Positions 11,301-21,648 of a DNA stretch of 64,000 nt are shown here, in pieces. The position numbers and the translations under genes were made by a program. How positions within the stretch are numbered: position 1 is the first letter of the stretch; the number at the start of each line of letters is the position of its first letter. This stretch comes from Nemania diffusa (lineage: Eukaryota; Ascomycota; Sordariomycetes; Xylariales; Xylariaceae), in NCBI GenBank assembly GCA_038501195.1, contig JBBPUQ010000005.1:2046001-2110000 (forward strand), in the 5' to 3' direction. The notes under the pieces are model-generated. The model worked only from the letters and a program-made list of their open reading frames with translations. It searched no databases and was not told the DNA's origin.

Positions 11301-12477
11301 ATTTTTTTATTAACTAAATATTTATTAATAAATTAACTAAAAATTTATTATAAATTTAGTTTAAATATTTTTAAACTTTTATTAACTTTAAAAATATAAG
11401 TTATATTTATAATATAAACTTAAAAAATAAATAAAAAGAACTTTTTAATTATTTATTAATTTATAACAATTAAAACAATTAAAAACAAAAAAAAAAAGCA
11501 AAATTAAAATAAATTATATTAACTTTTATTTACTATTTTTATTATTTTATTTTTTAAGCTTGCTAAATATTAAAAATACTAACTTTTATTTATTAAAAAT
11601 TTTAAAAAAAGCACATAAAGTATAAAAAAAAAAAAGTACAAAAGTATATAGTATAACTATATAACAAAACATCAATTGTACCGATAGCGTAAACAAAAAA
11701 GTTGTTAGTAGCAAAAGTATTAGCAGCGCTAAAGAAAAAAAAAATAAAGCAGCTAAAAAAAGTAGTCGAAATACAAAAAATAAACAAAAGTTTAAGTGTA
11801 TAAACATTTTAGCAAAAAGTACAAAAAGCAGGCATAAATACAAGCAACAAAAAAGCAGCAACAGCAAACTTTTTTTCGTTTATTTTAAAAACAACCCAAA
11901 AAGTGCTGCAAAAACAAAAAAGTTTCTACATAAAAATTATTAACTAAAAATCGCTATAACAATTTTAAAAAATATTAAAGTAAAACTTATAACTTAAAAA
12001 ACTTTAAACTAAATAGTTGCTATTAAATAACAAATAAATAGTATTATATAATTTAAGCTATATTTATACTTATTAATATAATATTTTAAATATATATAAA
12101 AAACACAAAAAAAACTTATATAAATATATATATATGCTTTAAAAAACATTTATAATAACACTAGCTATAACTAGTTATATTAAAATATATACTATTTTTA
12201 TACTTAATAAAAGCAGTACTTATATAGCAGTAGTAAAAAATTGCATATTTTTTTTTTTAAGTAAAGTATAAATAATAACGCTTATTAAAACATAAATATA
12301 AACAAATACTCAGCAGACTACAAAACTTAAAATATTATACTAAAAAAAAAAAAGCAAAAAAGTTATTGTTGTTATTGTTAGCAGCAGTAATAAAAGCGCA
12401 AAAAATATAAGCAGTAGAATAAATAGTAGCGCTTATAACAATAGCGTAGAAAATTTTAACAACTATTAATTAAAACT

Positions 12478-12532
12478 AAAAAAAAAAAAAAAAAAAAAAA
12501 AACGTTTAAACATTTTTTTTTTTTTTTTTTTT
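12478..12532. repeat. A25/T20 inverted repeat (perfectly pairing hairpin)
   Basis: A run of 25 A (12478-12502), the 10-base core CGTTTAAACA, then 20 T (12513-12532). The core is one G-to-A change away from being a perfect palindrome, so the whole unit could fold into a hairpin of about 27 bp. Confidence 0.85.
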
Positions 12533-12957
12533 CCAAAAAAAAAACTACAAAAAAAAGATCTTAAAAACAAACTAAAAACAGTAGCAAAAAAAAGTAAAAC
12601 TGCTTTTTAAAAGCATTAATATATAACTAATATTTTATAACACAAAATTAAAAAATTACTTATTATATTAAAACGTTATAATAAAATAATATTATTTAAA
12701 GCTTTAATTAATATAAAAACTTTTATAACTAATTTAAAAATTTTATAAAATATACACTAGTAATAATAACAGTATTTATAACTATAAATTAATTTTAAAC
12801 TTATTTGTATAAAAAAAAAGTTTAAAAATTATAACTTATAAATAAATAAAAATAAAAAAGAAAAAAAAAAACAAAAAAAACTAGCTATTTTATTAGTTAA
12901 TTAAACATATAACAATTAAACAATTTTAAAAATATATTTATAGATTTAAAAAAATAA

Positions 12958-12960
<3 letters not shown>

Positions 12961-12988
<28 letters not shown>
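12961..12988. repeat. A28 homopolymer
   Basis: 28 consecutive A residues inside the Copia element's 3' segment. It may be partly a product of G-to-A change on a purine tract, or a relic poly(A) tail. Confidence 0.8.
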
Positions 12989-12991
<3 letters not shown>

Positions 12992-13416
12992 AAATTATTT
13001 TATAATCAATTTATACTAAAAATATTAAAGTATTAAAAGCAAACTTATTTTATATACAAAAAAAAAACATACTTTAGTTATAACTACTAGTTTAAACTTA
13101 TTAAATATATTGTATATTTAATTAAGCAATAAAATCGTAATTAATAAACATATATAAATATAATTTTATTACTTAATAGCTTTATAATTAAAGCGCAAAA
13201 AATGCGCTAATACAACAATATATTAAAAAAAATATGCTTTTAACTTTTTTTTTACAAAAACTAACTATTTAAAATATATAAAGCTGTTAAAATCGTTTAA
13301 AATATACTTTTATAAAAATCTTAAAATATAAAATTAAAAAAATCACTATTTATTTTTTTTGTTAATATATAAAAAAAAAACAGCTAAATAACTTAAAACA
13401 GTTTAACTAAAAAATA

Positions 13417-13810
13417 TATAACAATATAAATAAATCTAATAAAACAAACCTAAAAAATCAAGTTATAAAATTTACTTAAATAAACTTATTTAATAAAAAA
13501 GTTTAAAAAAAAGCTTTTGCAAAAACTTTTCTACTATTTATAACACTATTTGTTAAAATTACTACTTATTATAAACGCTTACTATTATAAGCAAACAAAA
13601 GCGATTACAAAATTAAAACTTAGAAATAAAACATTAAACCTGATCTCAGTGTTTATTAAGAGCATATATATATATATAAAGCTTAAAAATCAAAAAACTA
13701 AAATAACTAAAATATTCAGCAAGTTTTACTTCAATATACTTTTTAAAATCGTTTTAGTTATACTAGTTCAATTCTACTTACTAAGCTCGATCGTACTCTT
13801 GTATATAACA
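13417..13810 (+). repeat. 3' LTR of the Copia element
   Basis: 394 bp, colinear with the 5' LTR without indels. Its left part is almost fully converted to A/T, while its right half keeps many C residues (for example GATCTCAG against GATTTTAG in the left copy). It ends TAACA directly before CATTC. The open frame crossing 13550-13918 is a chance frame through the LTR, not a gene. Confidence 0.93.
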
Positions 13811-13815
13811 CATTC
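13811..13815. repeat. Target-site duplication, right copy (CATTC)
   Basis: Identical to 5630-5634, which fixes the insertion boundaries. Confidence 0.9.
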
Positions 13816-14820
13816 CACATACAATCTTAGACACATATCACTTCTTTTCAAAGAACTAGTTGTTTATTCCCTGATTGCTGTTCTTTTGCCCCTCCTAATA
13901 GCCCAAAACAAAATTTGACCCTTAATTTGACCCCTAATGGGACAGCCTAGTATTATCTAATTGATTTTAGGTTTATTAATCTCTTACGTCAAGGATATAT
14001 GAATGCACCTTAACAATATAGTAAGTTTTCAATCATTTAGTGATTTTTGTGACAAAATGATAACAATGCAAATATATAAAACGTGATAGGGGTGCATTAT
14101 TTTGCTAAAGTGTCCCTGCTAAGTTCATGATCCGTCACTTAGTAGTTAACGTTAAGATCCAAATGACCCTCTCACTATTCACAATATTCAAAGTGGACGA
14201 ACTTGATAGTTGATATCTTATATCGTCCTAATCCTACTTGACAATTTCCCTGTATTAGTTCTATTCGGCTCTACACAAGGCCATATTAGCTATTAATTCA
14301 ACTTTACTTATAGTATGCTATAACATAGATCCTCGAGATCTAGTTATTATGATGAAGCTTTTGTGCATATCACTCGCCAACCCCTAATCACAGTTACATC
14401 TTTGAAGCCCAAGCCTTTTCGAAATACACTTGGATCCTACAACATGTCATGGTCCAAGCAACGGCGACACGTTTCGCGTAACTCCACTCTGTCTCTCCAA
14501 GTGGCTGCCCAATCGCCGATGTATTGGATGGTACTGAAGTACAGTATCTATGAGGTTCCCGGGGATACTAGAGTCAGTCCTAGCTCCTAGTGTTCCTGCC
14601 ATGTTGTAAACAATACTTGAGCTCTTGAAACTTCCCAGAAACTCTGCCCACTTTCCTCTCACCCTCTTACTCCCCCATCCCACCCCCAGCCTGCACCTAC
14701 ACCACCTCACTTCCATCCCATCTACATAGGCCCCTACCATAGTAAAGGTATGTTGCCATTTCTCAGCCCTGATATTTGTAGTATCTAAACGATCCATTTA
14801 CTAGCAACATCACCGTCACG
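13816..14820. other. Intergenic / promoter of the F-box-like gene
   Basis: About 1 kb. The first half is moderately AT-rich. From about 14.6 kb there is a C/T-rich stretch (14640-14720) leading to the ATG at 14821, typical of a fungal promoter and leader. Short frames on both strands do not resemble proteins. Confidence 0.5.
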
Positions 14821-16670
14821 ATGCCGGGTCTCTCGGGGATGCCACCGGAGTTGATCCACAAAATCTGCAAGTACTTGGTCCCAGACGTGGTAGAACTTGG
14901 CACCCCTCGTCTCGAACAGGAGCAAAAAGAGCGTCAAAACGCCCTCCGGAGCCTCACCCTAGTCTCACGCTATCTTGGAGTTAATGCAACAGAGCATCTC
15001 TATCATAATTTGATCATTACATCATGCCCTCAGATGGTCCTCTTGTCCCGAACCCTTTTCCACAACGAAGCATTTTGCCATTACCCACGCTACCTCGCAA
15101 ACCTAGTGCAACTCATGGACGTTGGAACTCAGTCGCGGCTTGAGGAAGAGATATCCCGGCATTTCCCCGATCTTCCCGAACTCCTAAGCAGCCCACCTGA
15201 TTTGATGGTGGTGAGACCTCTATGGACACATGAAATCCTCCAGTACATTAGTGAGTAACCGCCTTTCTTATTTTCCCTCTCATTCCAACCAATGCTGGAA
15301 CGTAACACCAAAATTCCCTTAATTAGGATTTCTGCACATTACTACGGCATCCGTTGACTTAACGCGTGAGAGGAATTACTAACATTCGATGTTCAAGTTG
15401 CCATCCTGCCTAATCTGAAGGATATCTTGACATCAGTCTTCCGTCACGAGGCTACTAGGTGGCACAATCTTGGACTAAATCCTGATCAAGCATTCTTCGC
15501 CGATGACCTGTCCCTACCATCTTTGGAGAACTTGCCGCCACGAACAGTCCGCATTCAAGTTGGAAATGAGCCATACTTCCCCAGCAATATTATTGGTAAT
15601 GATTTAATACCGGATGGGATCCCCTTGTTCCAGCTATATATGTCTCCGCTATTATGGCAAGGAAGCGTACTGACAGACATCCGATTCTTGAACTTGGCCA
15701 ACGTCACAGAGTATGAAGTTCATGGAGCTTGGGGGCATTGCTTTGACCTTAGCCTTGGCGCGGATTGGCCTACCATGCCAAACAACGGGAGACTTCTTGC
15801 CTGGCTCGCAGGACTCAAGAAGCTTACACTGAGTCACTCAAATCTCCATTGTGAGGATGTGGGCCGTTTGCTCTCCTGCTGTCCGAATCTGAAGAAGTTC
15901 ACCTGGGGCAGCCAGGGTGATGATGTAAGTAACTCTCAGAGACATTTCCTTCTTGTCCACCAAATTTGTTATCCACAGGCCTTCGCGGACTGGAATCGCG
16001 CGACTTGGACGCGTCCCAGTCTTTTGCGATAATTCAATAGCACGCTTGAGGTGATGATAACTAACTAATAGTATCGTAGATTGATGTCGAGTGTGAAGTC
16101 GCATCGGATATCGAATCGGCGCTCCAAAATGCAGCTAGTCACCTGGAAGAGATCTCTCTTCCGCGTAGCTGTGTCCATGGGGTAGTGTCTTTCCGAAACT
16201 TCCGCGCACTAAGAGTTCTCTCCGTTTCTCTGAACGTGATCACGGACTACTGCAGCTGGCCATGGTATGCTAAATACACGAATACTGAGGATCTATGGAC
16301 ATCTATACTGGATGAGAACTCGTTGGCTTCCCTACTCCCAGACACCCTCAACCAGCTTACGCTGAACTGTCCGCTATTCGATTACGAAGTGGAAAGATGG
16401 TACAGCGTCAGATTTCCTATCGAAGGCCATGCAGATGTGTTTGTTGAGCAAAGTGATTCGCTGTATCCGGTTTGGCTGGCGGACGGCCTATCGCTTTTCG
16501 CGTCAGATTGCTCTTCTTATTTGCGACACTTCAAAAAATTGACTGTGCTTCAGAGCCACCCTCGTTATGGACCGAACCCCAAATACTATGTCGTCGCGAT
16601 CAAGGACTTAGGCGAGGACTTTCATAACGCTGGCGTACGTCTCATCACGAAAACCGCCGATGTGATTTGA
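14821..16670 (+). CDS. F-box-like protein (three exons)
   Basis: Exons are 14821-15250, 15398-15924 and 16080-16670. Intron 1 has GTGAGT, a CTAAC branch near 15380 and a CAAG acceptor. Intron 2 has GTAAGT, a CTAAC branch near 16061 and a GTAG acceptor. Phases agree, giving 515 residues. The N-terminus (LSGMPPELIHKICKYL, then SLTLVSRYLG and EHLYHNL) is a fungal F-box-like segment, which normally binds Skp1 in SCF ubiquitin ligases. The rest has leucine-rich strings such as LKKLTLSHSNL and CPNLKKFTW that suggest irregular leucine-rich repeats for substrate binding. An alternative acceptor at 15978 leads quickly to a stop at 16030, so a short isoform is possible. The substrate is unknown. The F-box call is from pattern and is moderately sure. 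Confidence 0.75.
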
Positions 16671-17257
16671 GCGATGATGACGATGCCAACAACGGTACTC
16701 TAGCTACTCTAGCTAGGATGTTGACGTCGGCAACGACGAACCGTCATAACCTACTGAACTGTTTTCAGTAGATCGATCACGTAGATCGATAGGGCTGGAT
16801 TGCGATGAGATTTCGGTGTTTGTTTTAATGGATGAATAGCTCCCAGACCTCCTTCCGATTACACACTTCAGCTCGGCAGGCTATTGTCAGAGCTTCCTCT
16901 TCGGACTTGCACGTTGCATTTTTCTAAACTAAAATTAAGCTGCGACTTAAGCAGTGCTGCGAAAACTACTACACGGCCACAATTGAGGGTCTAGATCGCA
17001 GTCTAAGTAGGTGTATGCTAGCTGAATTCACCTACGTATGACTTGCTAGGTAGTTTCACTAAATAGCTTAATTTGTTGCTCTAAGGTCAACTCAGCACCG
17101 TGTTGTTTCAAAGTGCCACATATTATTGTCTACAGTCACTAGATTTGCTTTATAGGTGCTAACTAGAAAGATGATCCGAAGGTTACTCAACTCACATGCT
17201 AATCAAATCGAGCTTAGGATCGGGACTACGAACATAATGTATTTTCTAAGCTAGCGC
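16671..17257. other. Convergent intergenic region
   Basis: 590 bp between two convergent genes, presumably both 3' UTRs. No gene seen. Confidence 0.5.
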
Positions 17258-17911
17258 TCATATCACATCAGTACCGGAAAACGCAGCTTCCTCGCCCCAC
17301 CACTTCAGGAATTCTTTCATTCTCTGGGTCCTCTCCTCCGCGAGCTGACGTCCTACGTCTGTCTTCATCATGCTCTGGAGCTTTAGGAGCTTGTCATGGA
17401 AGTGCTGGATCGAGTCCGCCATGGAAGCCTTGGTCCTCGCCCCTGTAAAGGTGAAGACTCTGCCGATCCCGATGCTTCCAATGGCGTCAAGACGATCGGC
17501 GTCTTGGACTACAGCAAGCTCTGGATACGACTTGATGAGCTCTTGAACTCGCGCGGGATCCTTGATCTCGCTCGAGTAGCTTACGCCAAGACAGACTGCC
17601 TGGACCTTCCTGGCTAGTTCCTCAGTCGCGCCGTGCGAGATAAGAAGATCATTCACTAGGGACGAGGCATCCTCTCCCGGCTTCAGGTACTTCCTGTCAC
17701 CTACGTCATGTAGGAGGGCTGAGAGAATGACAACCTGGGGGTCTCTCTCGGACTCGTCGGGGGAGTGGGCGTGAATGTGTTTGGCGAGGCCGAGAACACG
17801 CCGGATGTGGTTGAAATCATGAGAGCCATCGTAGTTTGCCATGTAAGCCTCTACATACTTAGTCACGGACTTGATAAGACTCTCGTGTGTAGTCGCGTCT
17901 ATTGAATCCAT
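17258..17911 (-). CDS. HD-domain phosphohydrolase
   Basis: 217 residues from the ATG at 17911. The HD superfamily motifs are in order: HDFNHIRRV at 31-39, LLHDVGD at 66-72 with the metal-binding His-Asp pair (68-69), and VQDADRLDAIGSIGIGR at 135-151 with the distal Asp. This pattern and length match the small uncharacterised HD hydrolases of bacteria and fungi (YedJ/YpgQ type), metal-dependent phosphatases or pyrophosphatases probably acting on nucleotides in the cytosol. The exact substrate is not deducible. The frame is open upstream to another ATG at 18052, adding 47 residues that match no family feature. I prefer the inner start because it gives the usual family length, but a longer form with a leader is possible. 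Confidence 0.85.
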   Translation of the reverse strand: MDSIDATTHESLIKSVTKYVEAYMANYDGSHDFNHIRRVLGLAKHIHAHSPDESERDPQVVILSALLHDVGDRKYLKPGEDASSLVNDLLISHGATEELARKVQAVCLGVSYSSEIKDPARVQELIKSYPELAVVQDADRLDAIGSIGIGRVFTFTGARTKASMADSIQHFHDKLLKLQSMMKTDVGRQLAEERTQRMKEFLKWWGEEAAFSGTDVI

Positions 17912-18480
17912 GTTGATCCACCTAGCTAGAGTACAATCGAGCGACAGTGCGTTAGTGTGGGAGATTAAGCGCTCGGCGGCACCCTGTCGAGAGGGGAAAG
18001 GCTCACGAGACCAAGGATTGCAAGTACTATGGGGGTCTTTACGCAGAAACATACCAGATTCGGAAAGTAGAGATCAAGAAAGACGCGGCAGACAAGGTGA
18101 AGGGTGTAGTGTACAGGGCTGTAATGCCTGGCAGCGTAGTAAAGAGCAAGCAGGCCCACACGCTTTGCCGGGAAGTGGGCTCTATCTACAGAGTATTCTG
18201 CACACTATACAGTAAGTAAATTGAAGATGTGGTCGCCCGTGGTACTGTAGTCGGTAGGTATGCGGAAATCGTTCGACCAAGATGGGATTTGTAAATTGAA
18301 CCGTGTTGTTACTGCGAATCAAGCGCTCAAAGACATCGATAACTCAGGAGAACGCGATAAATCCTGACTAACTCGTTCTCAGCTCCAGCTTGCTGCAGAC
18401 AAAGCAACCAACCGGCTTTCGTTGAAGAATCCGACGATCGATGTTCGATGTTACCTTGAGTTGCCTTGACCGCATCTACC

Positions 18481-18646
18481 TATGCGTAAGTATGCGTATG
18501 CGTAGCCTGCAGGTGGTCTAGGTCTACCTATCTACTTACGTATATGCGTAGGTGCTGTACTGCGTAAGGATGCGTACCATACCTATTCTGAAAGGGTGGT
18601 GGTAGTGTACCTGTCGCTTGTTCCCATGGTATACACTCCCTGCGTA
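18481..18646. promoter_or_regulatory. Cluster of seven TGCGTA hexamers
   Basis: TGCGTA occurs at 18483, 18493, 18499, 18545, 18561, 18571 and 18641, several as TATGCGTA. Two more lie near 19,575 and 19,591. The chance expectation for a given hexamer in 166 bp on one strand is about 0.04. It may be a regulator-binding cluster or a decayed microsatellite. Confidence 0.5.
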
Positions 18647-19486
18647 TATGCTGAATGCTGAATCTAGATAGGCGGCTTGTTGCCTGGAGTGATCATGTGA
18701 CCTACCAGGGTAGATTACCCAATGAGCATGCCGAAGTGGACTGCCAAGCTTTAGGACGATTATTCAGCCGGCTATTGTTTCCTGGCCGCCTAACCTTTTA
18801 GGGGCTGGCCCTCTTTTTCCACTTTACCTGCCATTGACCACTGACACCAGGGCGATGGACCGTTGCAGCACCTAATTAATCTCCATACGGCGTAGTCCGG
18901 ATTCCCGAGCACGAAAGTCCTGTTTTTCTGTGTGACTTCTTCCGCATACCCGCCGGGGCTAGATAATGACCTGCAGAGTGCGTCGCCCCGACAAGGTGTC
19001 CACACCCTCTCACCGATGTCGTCGGCTTTTTACATATGTAATTCAGGTGAGCGTCGTCCCTCGTCGCCTTCGCCTGGCTTCCTTGTAGGTGGTTAGTGGG
19101 GGAGGCTCGGCGCCGGGGCCCCGAATGCGGGCAGCCTAGGCCTGCGGCGCGGATCACTTACAACTTTACAATGCAGTCGATGCTGATAGGCAAATGGTTC
19201 TACCAAAAAATGCGTGATTTCATCATCATCTTGATCATCACGATCCAGCATCTCACAAGGCTATCGCAATGGAAGTCGCAGCTATAGTAGCATCACCTTC
19301 AGTATTCACAATACAGCAGAGATGGCTCACAGTGAATTCTGGCCTCACGAAGCGGAAAAATAGACAAGCTCGGTTATGATATGGATATGTGGCCAAAAAG
19401 CACAATCGTAATATTTTCCCTCAGAGGCAGAAGATTGTTCCTCCTCGCCTTTTTGAGGGCGAAAGTCCGGTGAGACGCAATCAATC

Positions 19487-19547
19487 CACACACACACACG
19501 GATACCTACACACGGATACCTACACACATGCACATGCACACACACAG
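19487..19547. repeat. CA-rich microsatellite with GGATACCT units
   Basis: A (CA)n run is followed by two copies of an ACACACGGATACCT unit and more CA. It is non-coding. Confidence 0.85.
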
Positions 19548-20070
19548 ATATATCTCACAGAAAGATAGGGACTGCGTATACGTAGTAGTATGCGTATGTA
19601 CTGTATCTTCAGCTGAAGAATCTCGCCCTTGCCATTTTACACATCTGGATCCTTTCAGGTGCATAATCAAATTGCGCACCAATGAGCTCGTCTGGATGAT
19701 TTGCATGATTCCGATTACATCAAAGCGGTCATCGAATATCACGGAGCTTGTCCCGGTATGGGATAATGGGAAGGCCGTTGCTCCCTGTCGAGTGGATGCT
19801 GCTCTCCATGCCGATGGAAATGACCTTGAAAAAATATGCACTCGACTCGAGCTATCCTGCAGCCACCGACCCGAGCATCGATGTTGACAGCCGCCATTGG
19901 CGGACGCAGTGCCGTCATCGTGTGATGGGGTGATAAGCTGCTGCTTAGTATTGGTCTTCTGCAGATCGTCTACGGCCAATCACTGTGCGCGTCTAGACGC
20001 CCAATCACCTCGTCCCGGCTAGCCCACCCTGGTTCGCCCATTCGCAAGGCCCCTTGCTTCCCCCCATTGC

Positions 20071-20100
20071 TGCTATTTTCTGCTATTTTCTGCTATTTTC
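20071..20100. repeat. Tandem repeat TGCTATTTTC x3
   Basis: Three exact 10-bp copies, followed by a degenerate fourth (CGCTATTCC). It lies 0.7 kb upstream of the gene at 20773. Confidence 0.9.
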
Positions 20101-20772
20101 CGCTATTCCTGCATGTTGTTTACTCCCATGTCCAAGGTTCCACCCCCCCTCACCTCACGTTGCTTAACCGCCCGGGTTTGCTGACTTCATGTTTGTGTGC
20201 CCCGAGAGAGATGCTCGAGTAGTAGTTGGCTTGGCTGAGTGTACCTACGGACCAACGAGAAGCTCGATGCAACCACCGTCATCCGAACTTCCTAGCCTGG
20301 TGGCTAGTGTCCATCCGTTACCCATGGCTTGAGAGGCGTACCGGCAGCTCTGCCTGCTGCTAACATCGCTTTGTGTGATGGTCGCTACTACTGGCCCTTT
20401 GGGTCGCGGCCTGGACCCCAAACATATAATTAGAGCCTGCTCTCCCGCCCTCATGTTCTATTCTTCTCTTTCTTTCTTCGGCAAGCATTCAATTACACAA
20501 AGCTAGTTTCTTGTTTCTCTCTCTTCCCTTGTTCTGTTTTTTTTTAACGCTTGATAGAGCTGTGCTCAATCCTGCAACATAATATCCAACTTAATTTATT
20601 CACCTATATCAAAAAATCATACTCAGAATACACAGTTGCCGGTCAACAAACCCCCTAATCACCAACGAATAACCCTAATTGAATCTAGAAACTAGCTTTC
20701 CTTGCTCAAACAAATCCCTTGAAATAGCCTTTCACAAGAAACGATAACATTTGCGATAACAACATAATTAAA

Positions 20773-21648
20773 ATGGCGACCATTCAGCTGTCTTTTTCGC
20801 TTCGCGTTTCTTCCGGTGTCAAGTCTGTCCACTTGCTCGGTTCCTGGGATAATTACGTCGGTCAGATCCCCCTTTCCAAGGACAAGTCTTCGTCCAAGTC
20901 CGGATCATGGAAGGGCACTTTCCGATTTCAGGGCAATCTTGAAGCCGGCCAACGTTACTGGTACTACTACATCATCGACGGCTACCATGTCTCACACAAC
21001 CCTAGTGAGGCCTCAACTGTCGAGCCCACCACTGGCCGAGAACTCAACATCCTCGATGTCCCCAAGGACAAGTCGAGCAAATCATCAAAGTCTTCCCACA
21101 GCTCCAGCAAGACCTCGTCAAGACATCACACTTCATCTTCCTCGTCTCGCGATAAGCACAGGTCGTCAAAGCGCGGCTCTCTGTCCGTTGACATTCCCAA
21201 GGGTCGCCCACTATCCGTCTCTCAGATCGTAGCGCCCAAGCCCATGTCGCCTCATGCTACACGCCACATTCTGGATGCCGACTACTACGACGATGAGCAG
21301 ATTGAGGAGCTAACAGCCCGCTTTGGCAGCGCTGATATCGATGACGAGGAGTATATCACGGACTTCAGCAACTCTCCCGTGTCTTCGTCAGGCTCTAGCC
21401 TCTCATACCGATCAGACAACTCGTCGCCGTCCTCTTCACTCTCGGGCTACAGCACACCAGCCTCAGACTACAGCAACTGCACGTGTGAACGCTATGGCAT
21501 CACGCGCAAGGGTGACCGCGTCAAGATTGACTGCGGCGGTGCCCGCTGTGGCTACAGCGACGACGAAAGCTCCTGCTCAAGCTCCGGTGACGAGAGGGCG
21601 TACGTATCGCGCTCCTCGCGCCGCAACGGCATCGTCGTTCGCTCGTGA
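20773..21648 (+). CDS. Glycogen-binding (AMPK1_CBM / CBM48-like) domain protein
   Basis: A single exon of 291 residues. Residues 1-95 form an isoamylase-N/AMPK-beta-type carbohydrate-binding fold: a first strand, then VHLLGSWDNY at 19-28, SWKGTFRF, RYWYYYIIDGYHVSHNP and a final ELNILDVP. The aromatic residues of such domains contact glycogen or starch. Residues 98-150 are a Ser/Lys-rich linker. The C-terminal part has acidic and Ser-rich stretches and a Cys-containing tail (NCTCERYGITRKG, then CGGARCGYSDDESSC). There is no kinase-complex-binding ASC domain, so this is not a full AMPK beta subunit. Its likely role is an accessory binder of glycogen or a regulator, but this is inference. The long C/T-rich leader suggests a well expressed gene. 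Confidence 0.82.
   Translation: MATIQLSFSLRVSSGVKSVHLLGSWDNYVGQIPLSKDKSSSKSGSWKGTFRFQGNLEAGQRYWYYYIIDGYHVSHNPSEASTVEPTTGRELNILDVPKDKSSKSSKSSHSSSKTSSRHHTSSSSSRDKHRSSKRGSLSVDIPKGRPLSVSQIVAPKPMSPHATRHILDADYYDDEQIEELTARFGSADIDDEEYITDFSNSPVSSSGSSLSYRSDNSSPSSSLSGYSTPASDYSNCTCERYGITRKGDRVKIDCGGARCGYSDDESSCSSSGDERAYVSRSSRRNGIVVRS

Larger units (their letters stand above)
11400..13416 (+). other. Unexplained 2-kb segment between pol and 3' LTR
   Basis: Copia pol normally ends just after RNase H, close to the 3' LTR. Here 2.0 kb follow. It has stops in all frames, stretches with repeated AGC/GCA triplets (11,690-11,870 and 12,370-12,450), a long A/T hairpin and an A28 tract. No family could be recognised. 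It may be an extra open frame, a captured sequence or a nested insertion. The opposite-strand frame at 11586-11867 is a low-complexity Leu/Phe run and is not taken as a gene. Confidence 0.5.
5635..13810 (+). mobile_element. Complete Ty1/Copia-type LTR retrotransposon, heavily RIPped
   Basis: The 8,176-bp element is bounded by two 394-bp direct LTRs that align without gaps (constant offset 7,782 bp). They begin TG (TA in the right copy), end CA, and are flanked by the 5-bp duplication CATTC. The interior is extremely A+T-rich with stops in every frame, and LTR differences are nearly all C/T or G/A transitions, as RIP produces. On the plus strand, Copia-family reverse transcriptase and RNase H relics can still be read in a single frame, in the order expected for Copia. 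A primer-site candidate follows the 5' LTR. No gag, protease or integrase relic was identified with confidence in 6.1-9.9 kb. The element cannot encode functional protein. Two kilobases between the RNase H relic and the 3' LTR are unexplained. Confidence 0.93.
17912..20772. other. Divergent intergenic region with simple repeats
   Basis: 2.9 kb between two divergent genes. It holds a TGCGTA hexamer cluster, a CA-rich microsatellite and a short tandem repeat (listed separately), and a CT-rich leader at 20,450-20,560 ahead of the gene at 20773. Several frames of 60-157 residues occur on both strands, but they are rich in repeats or Cys/His and resemble no protein. Confidence 0.5.

Noticed and set aside
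11586..11867. 93-residue minus-strand frame inside the Copia element
   Set aside because: It is a Leu/Phe low-complexity run created by A-rich plus-strand DNA, with no family features.
5635..13810. CRISPR-like or bacterial origin for the AT-rich blocks
   Set aside because: There are no spaced repeats; LTRs, target duplications and RIP transitions explain the blocks.
13550..13918. 122-residue frame crossing the 3' LTR
   Set aside because: It starts inside the LTR and runs past the target duplication, so it is a chance frame.
17912..18052. N-terminal extension of the HD-domain protein to the ATG at 18052
   Set aside because: The 47 extra residues match no family feature; the inner ATG gives the usual length. 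It is kept as an alternative.
19506..19979. 157-residue minus-strand frame
   Set aside because: Its C-terminus is translated CA microsatellite, and no protein features are seen.
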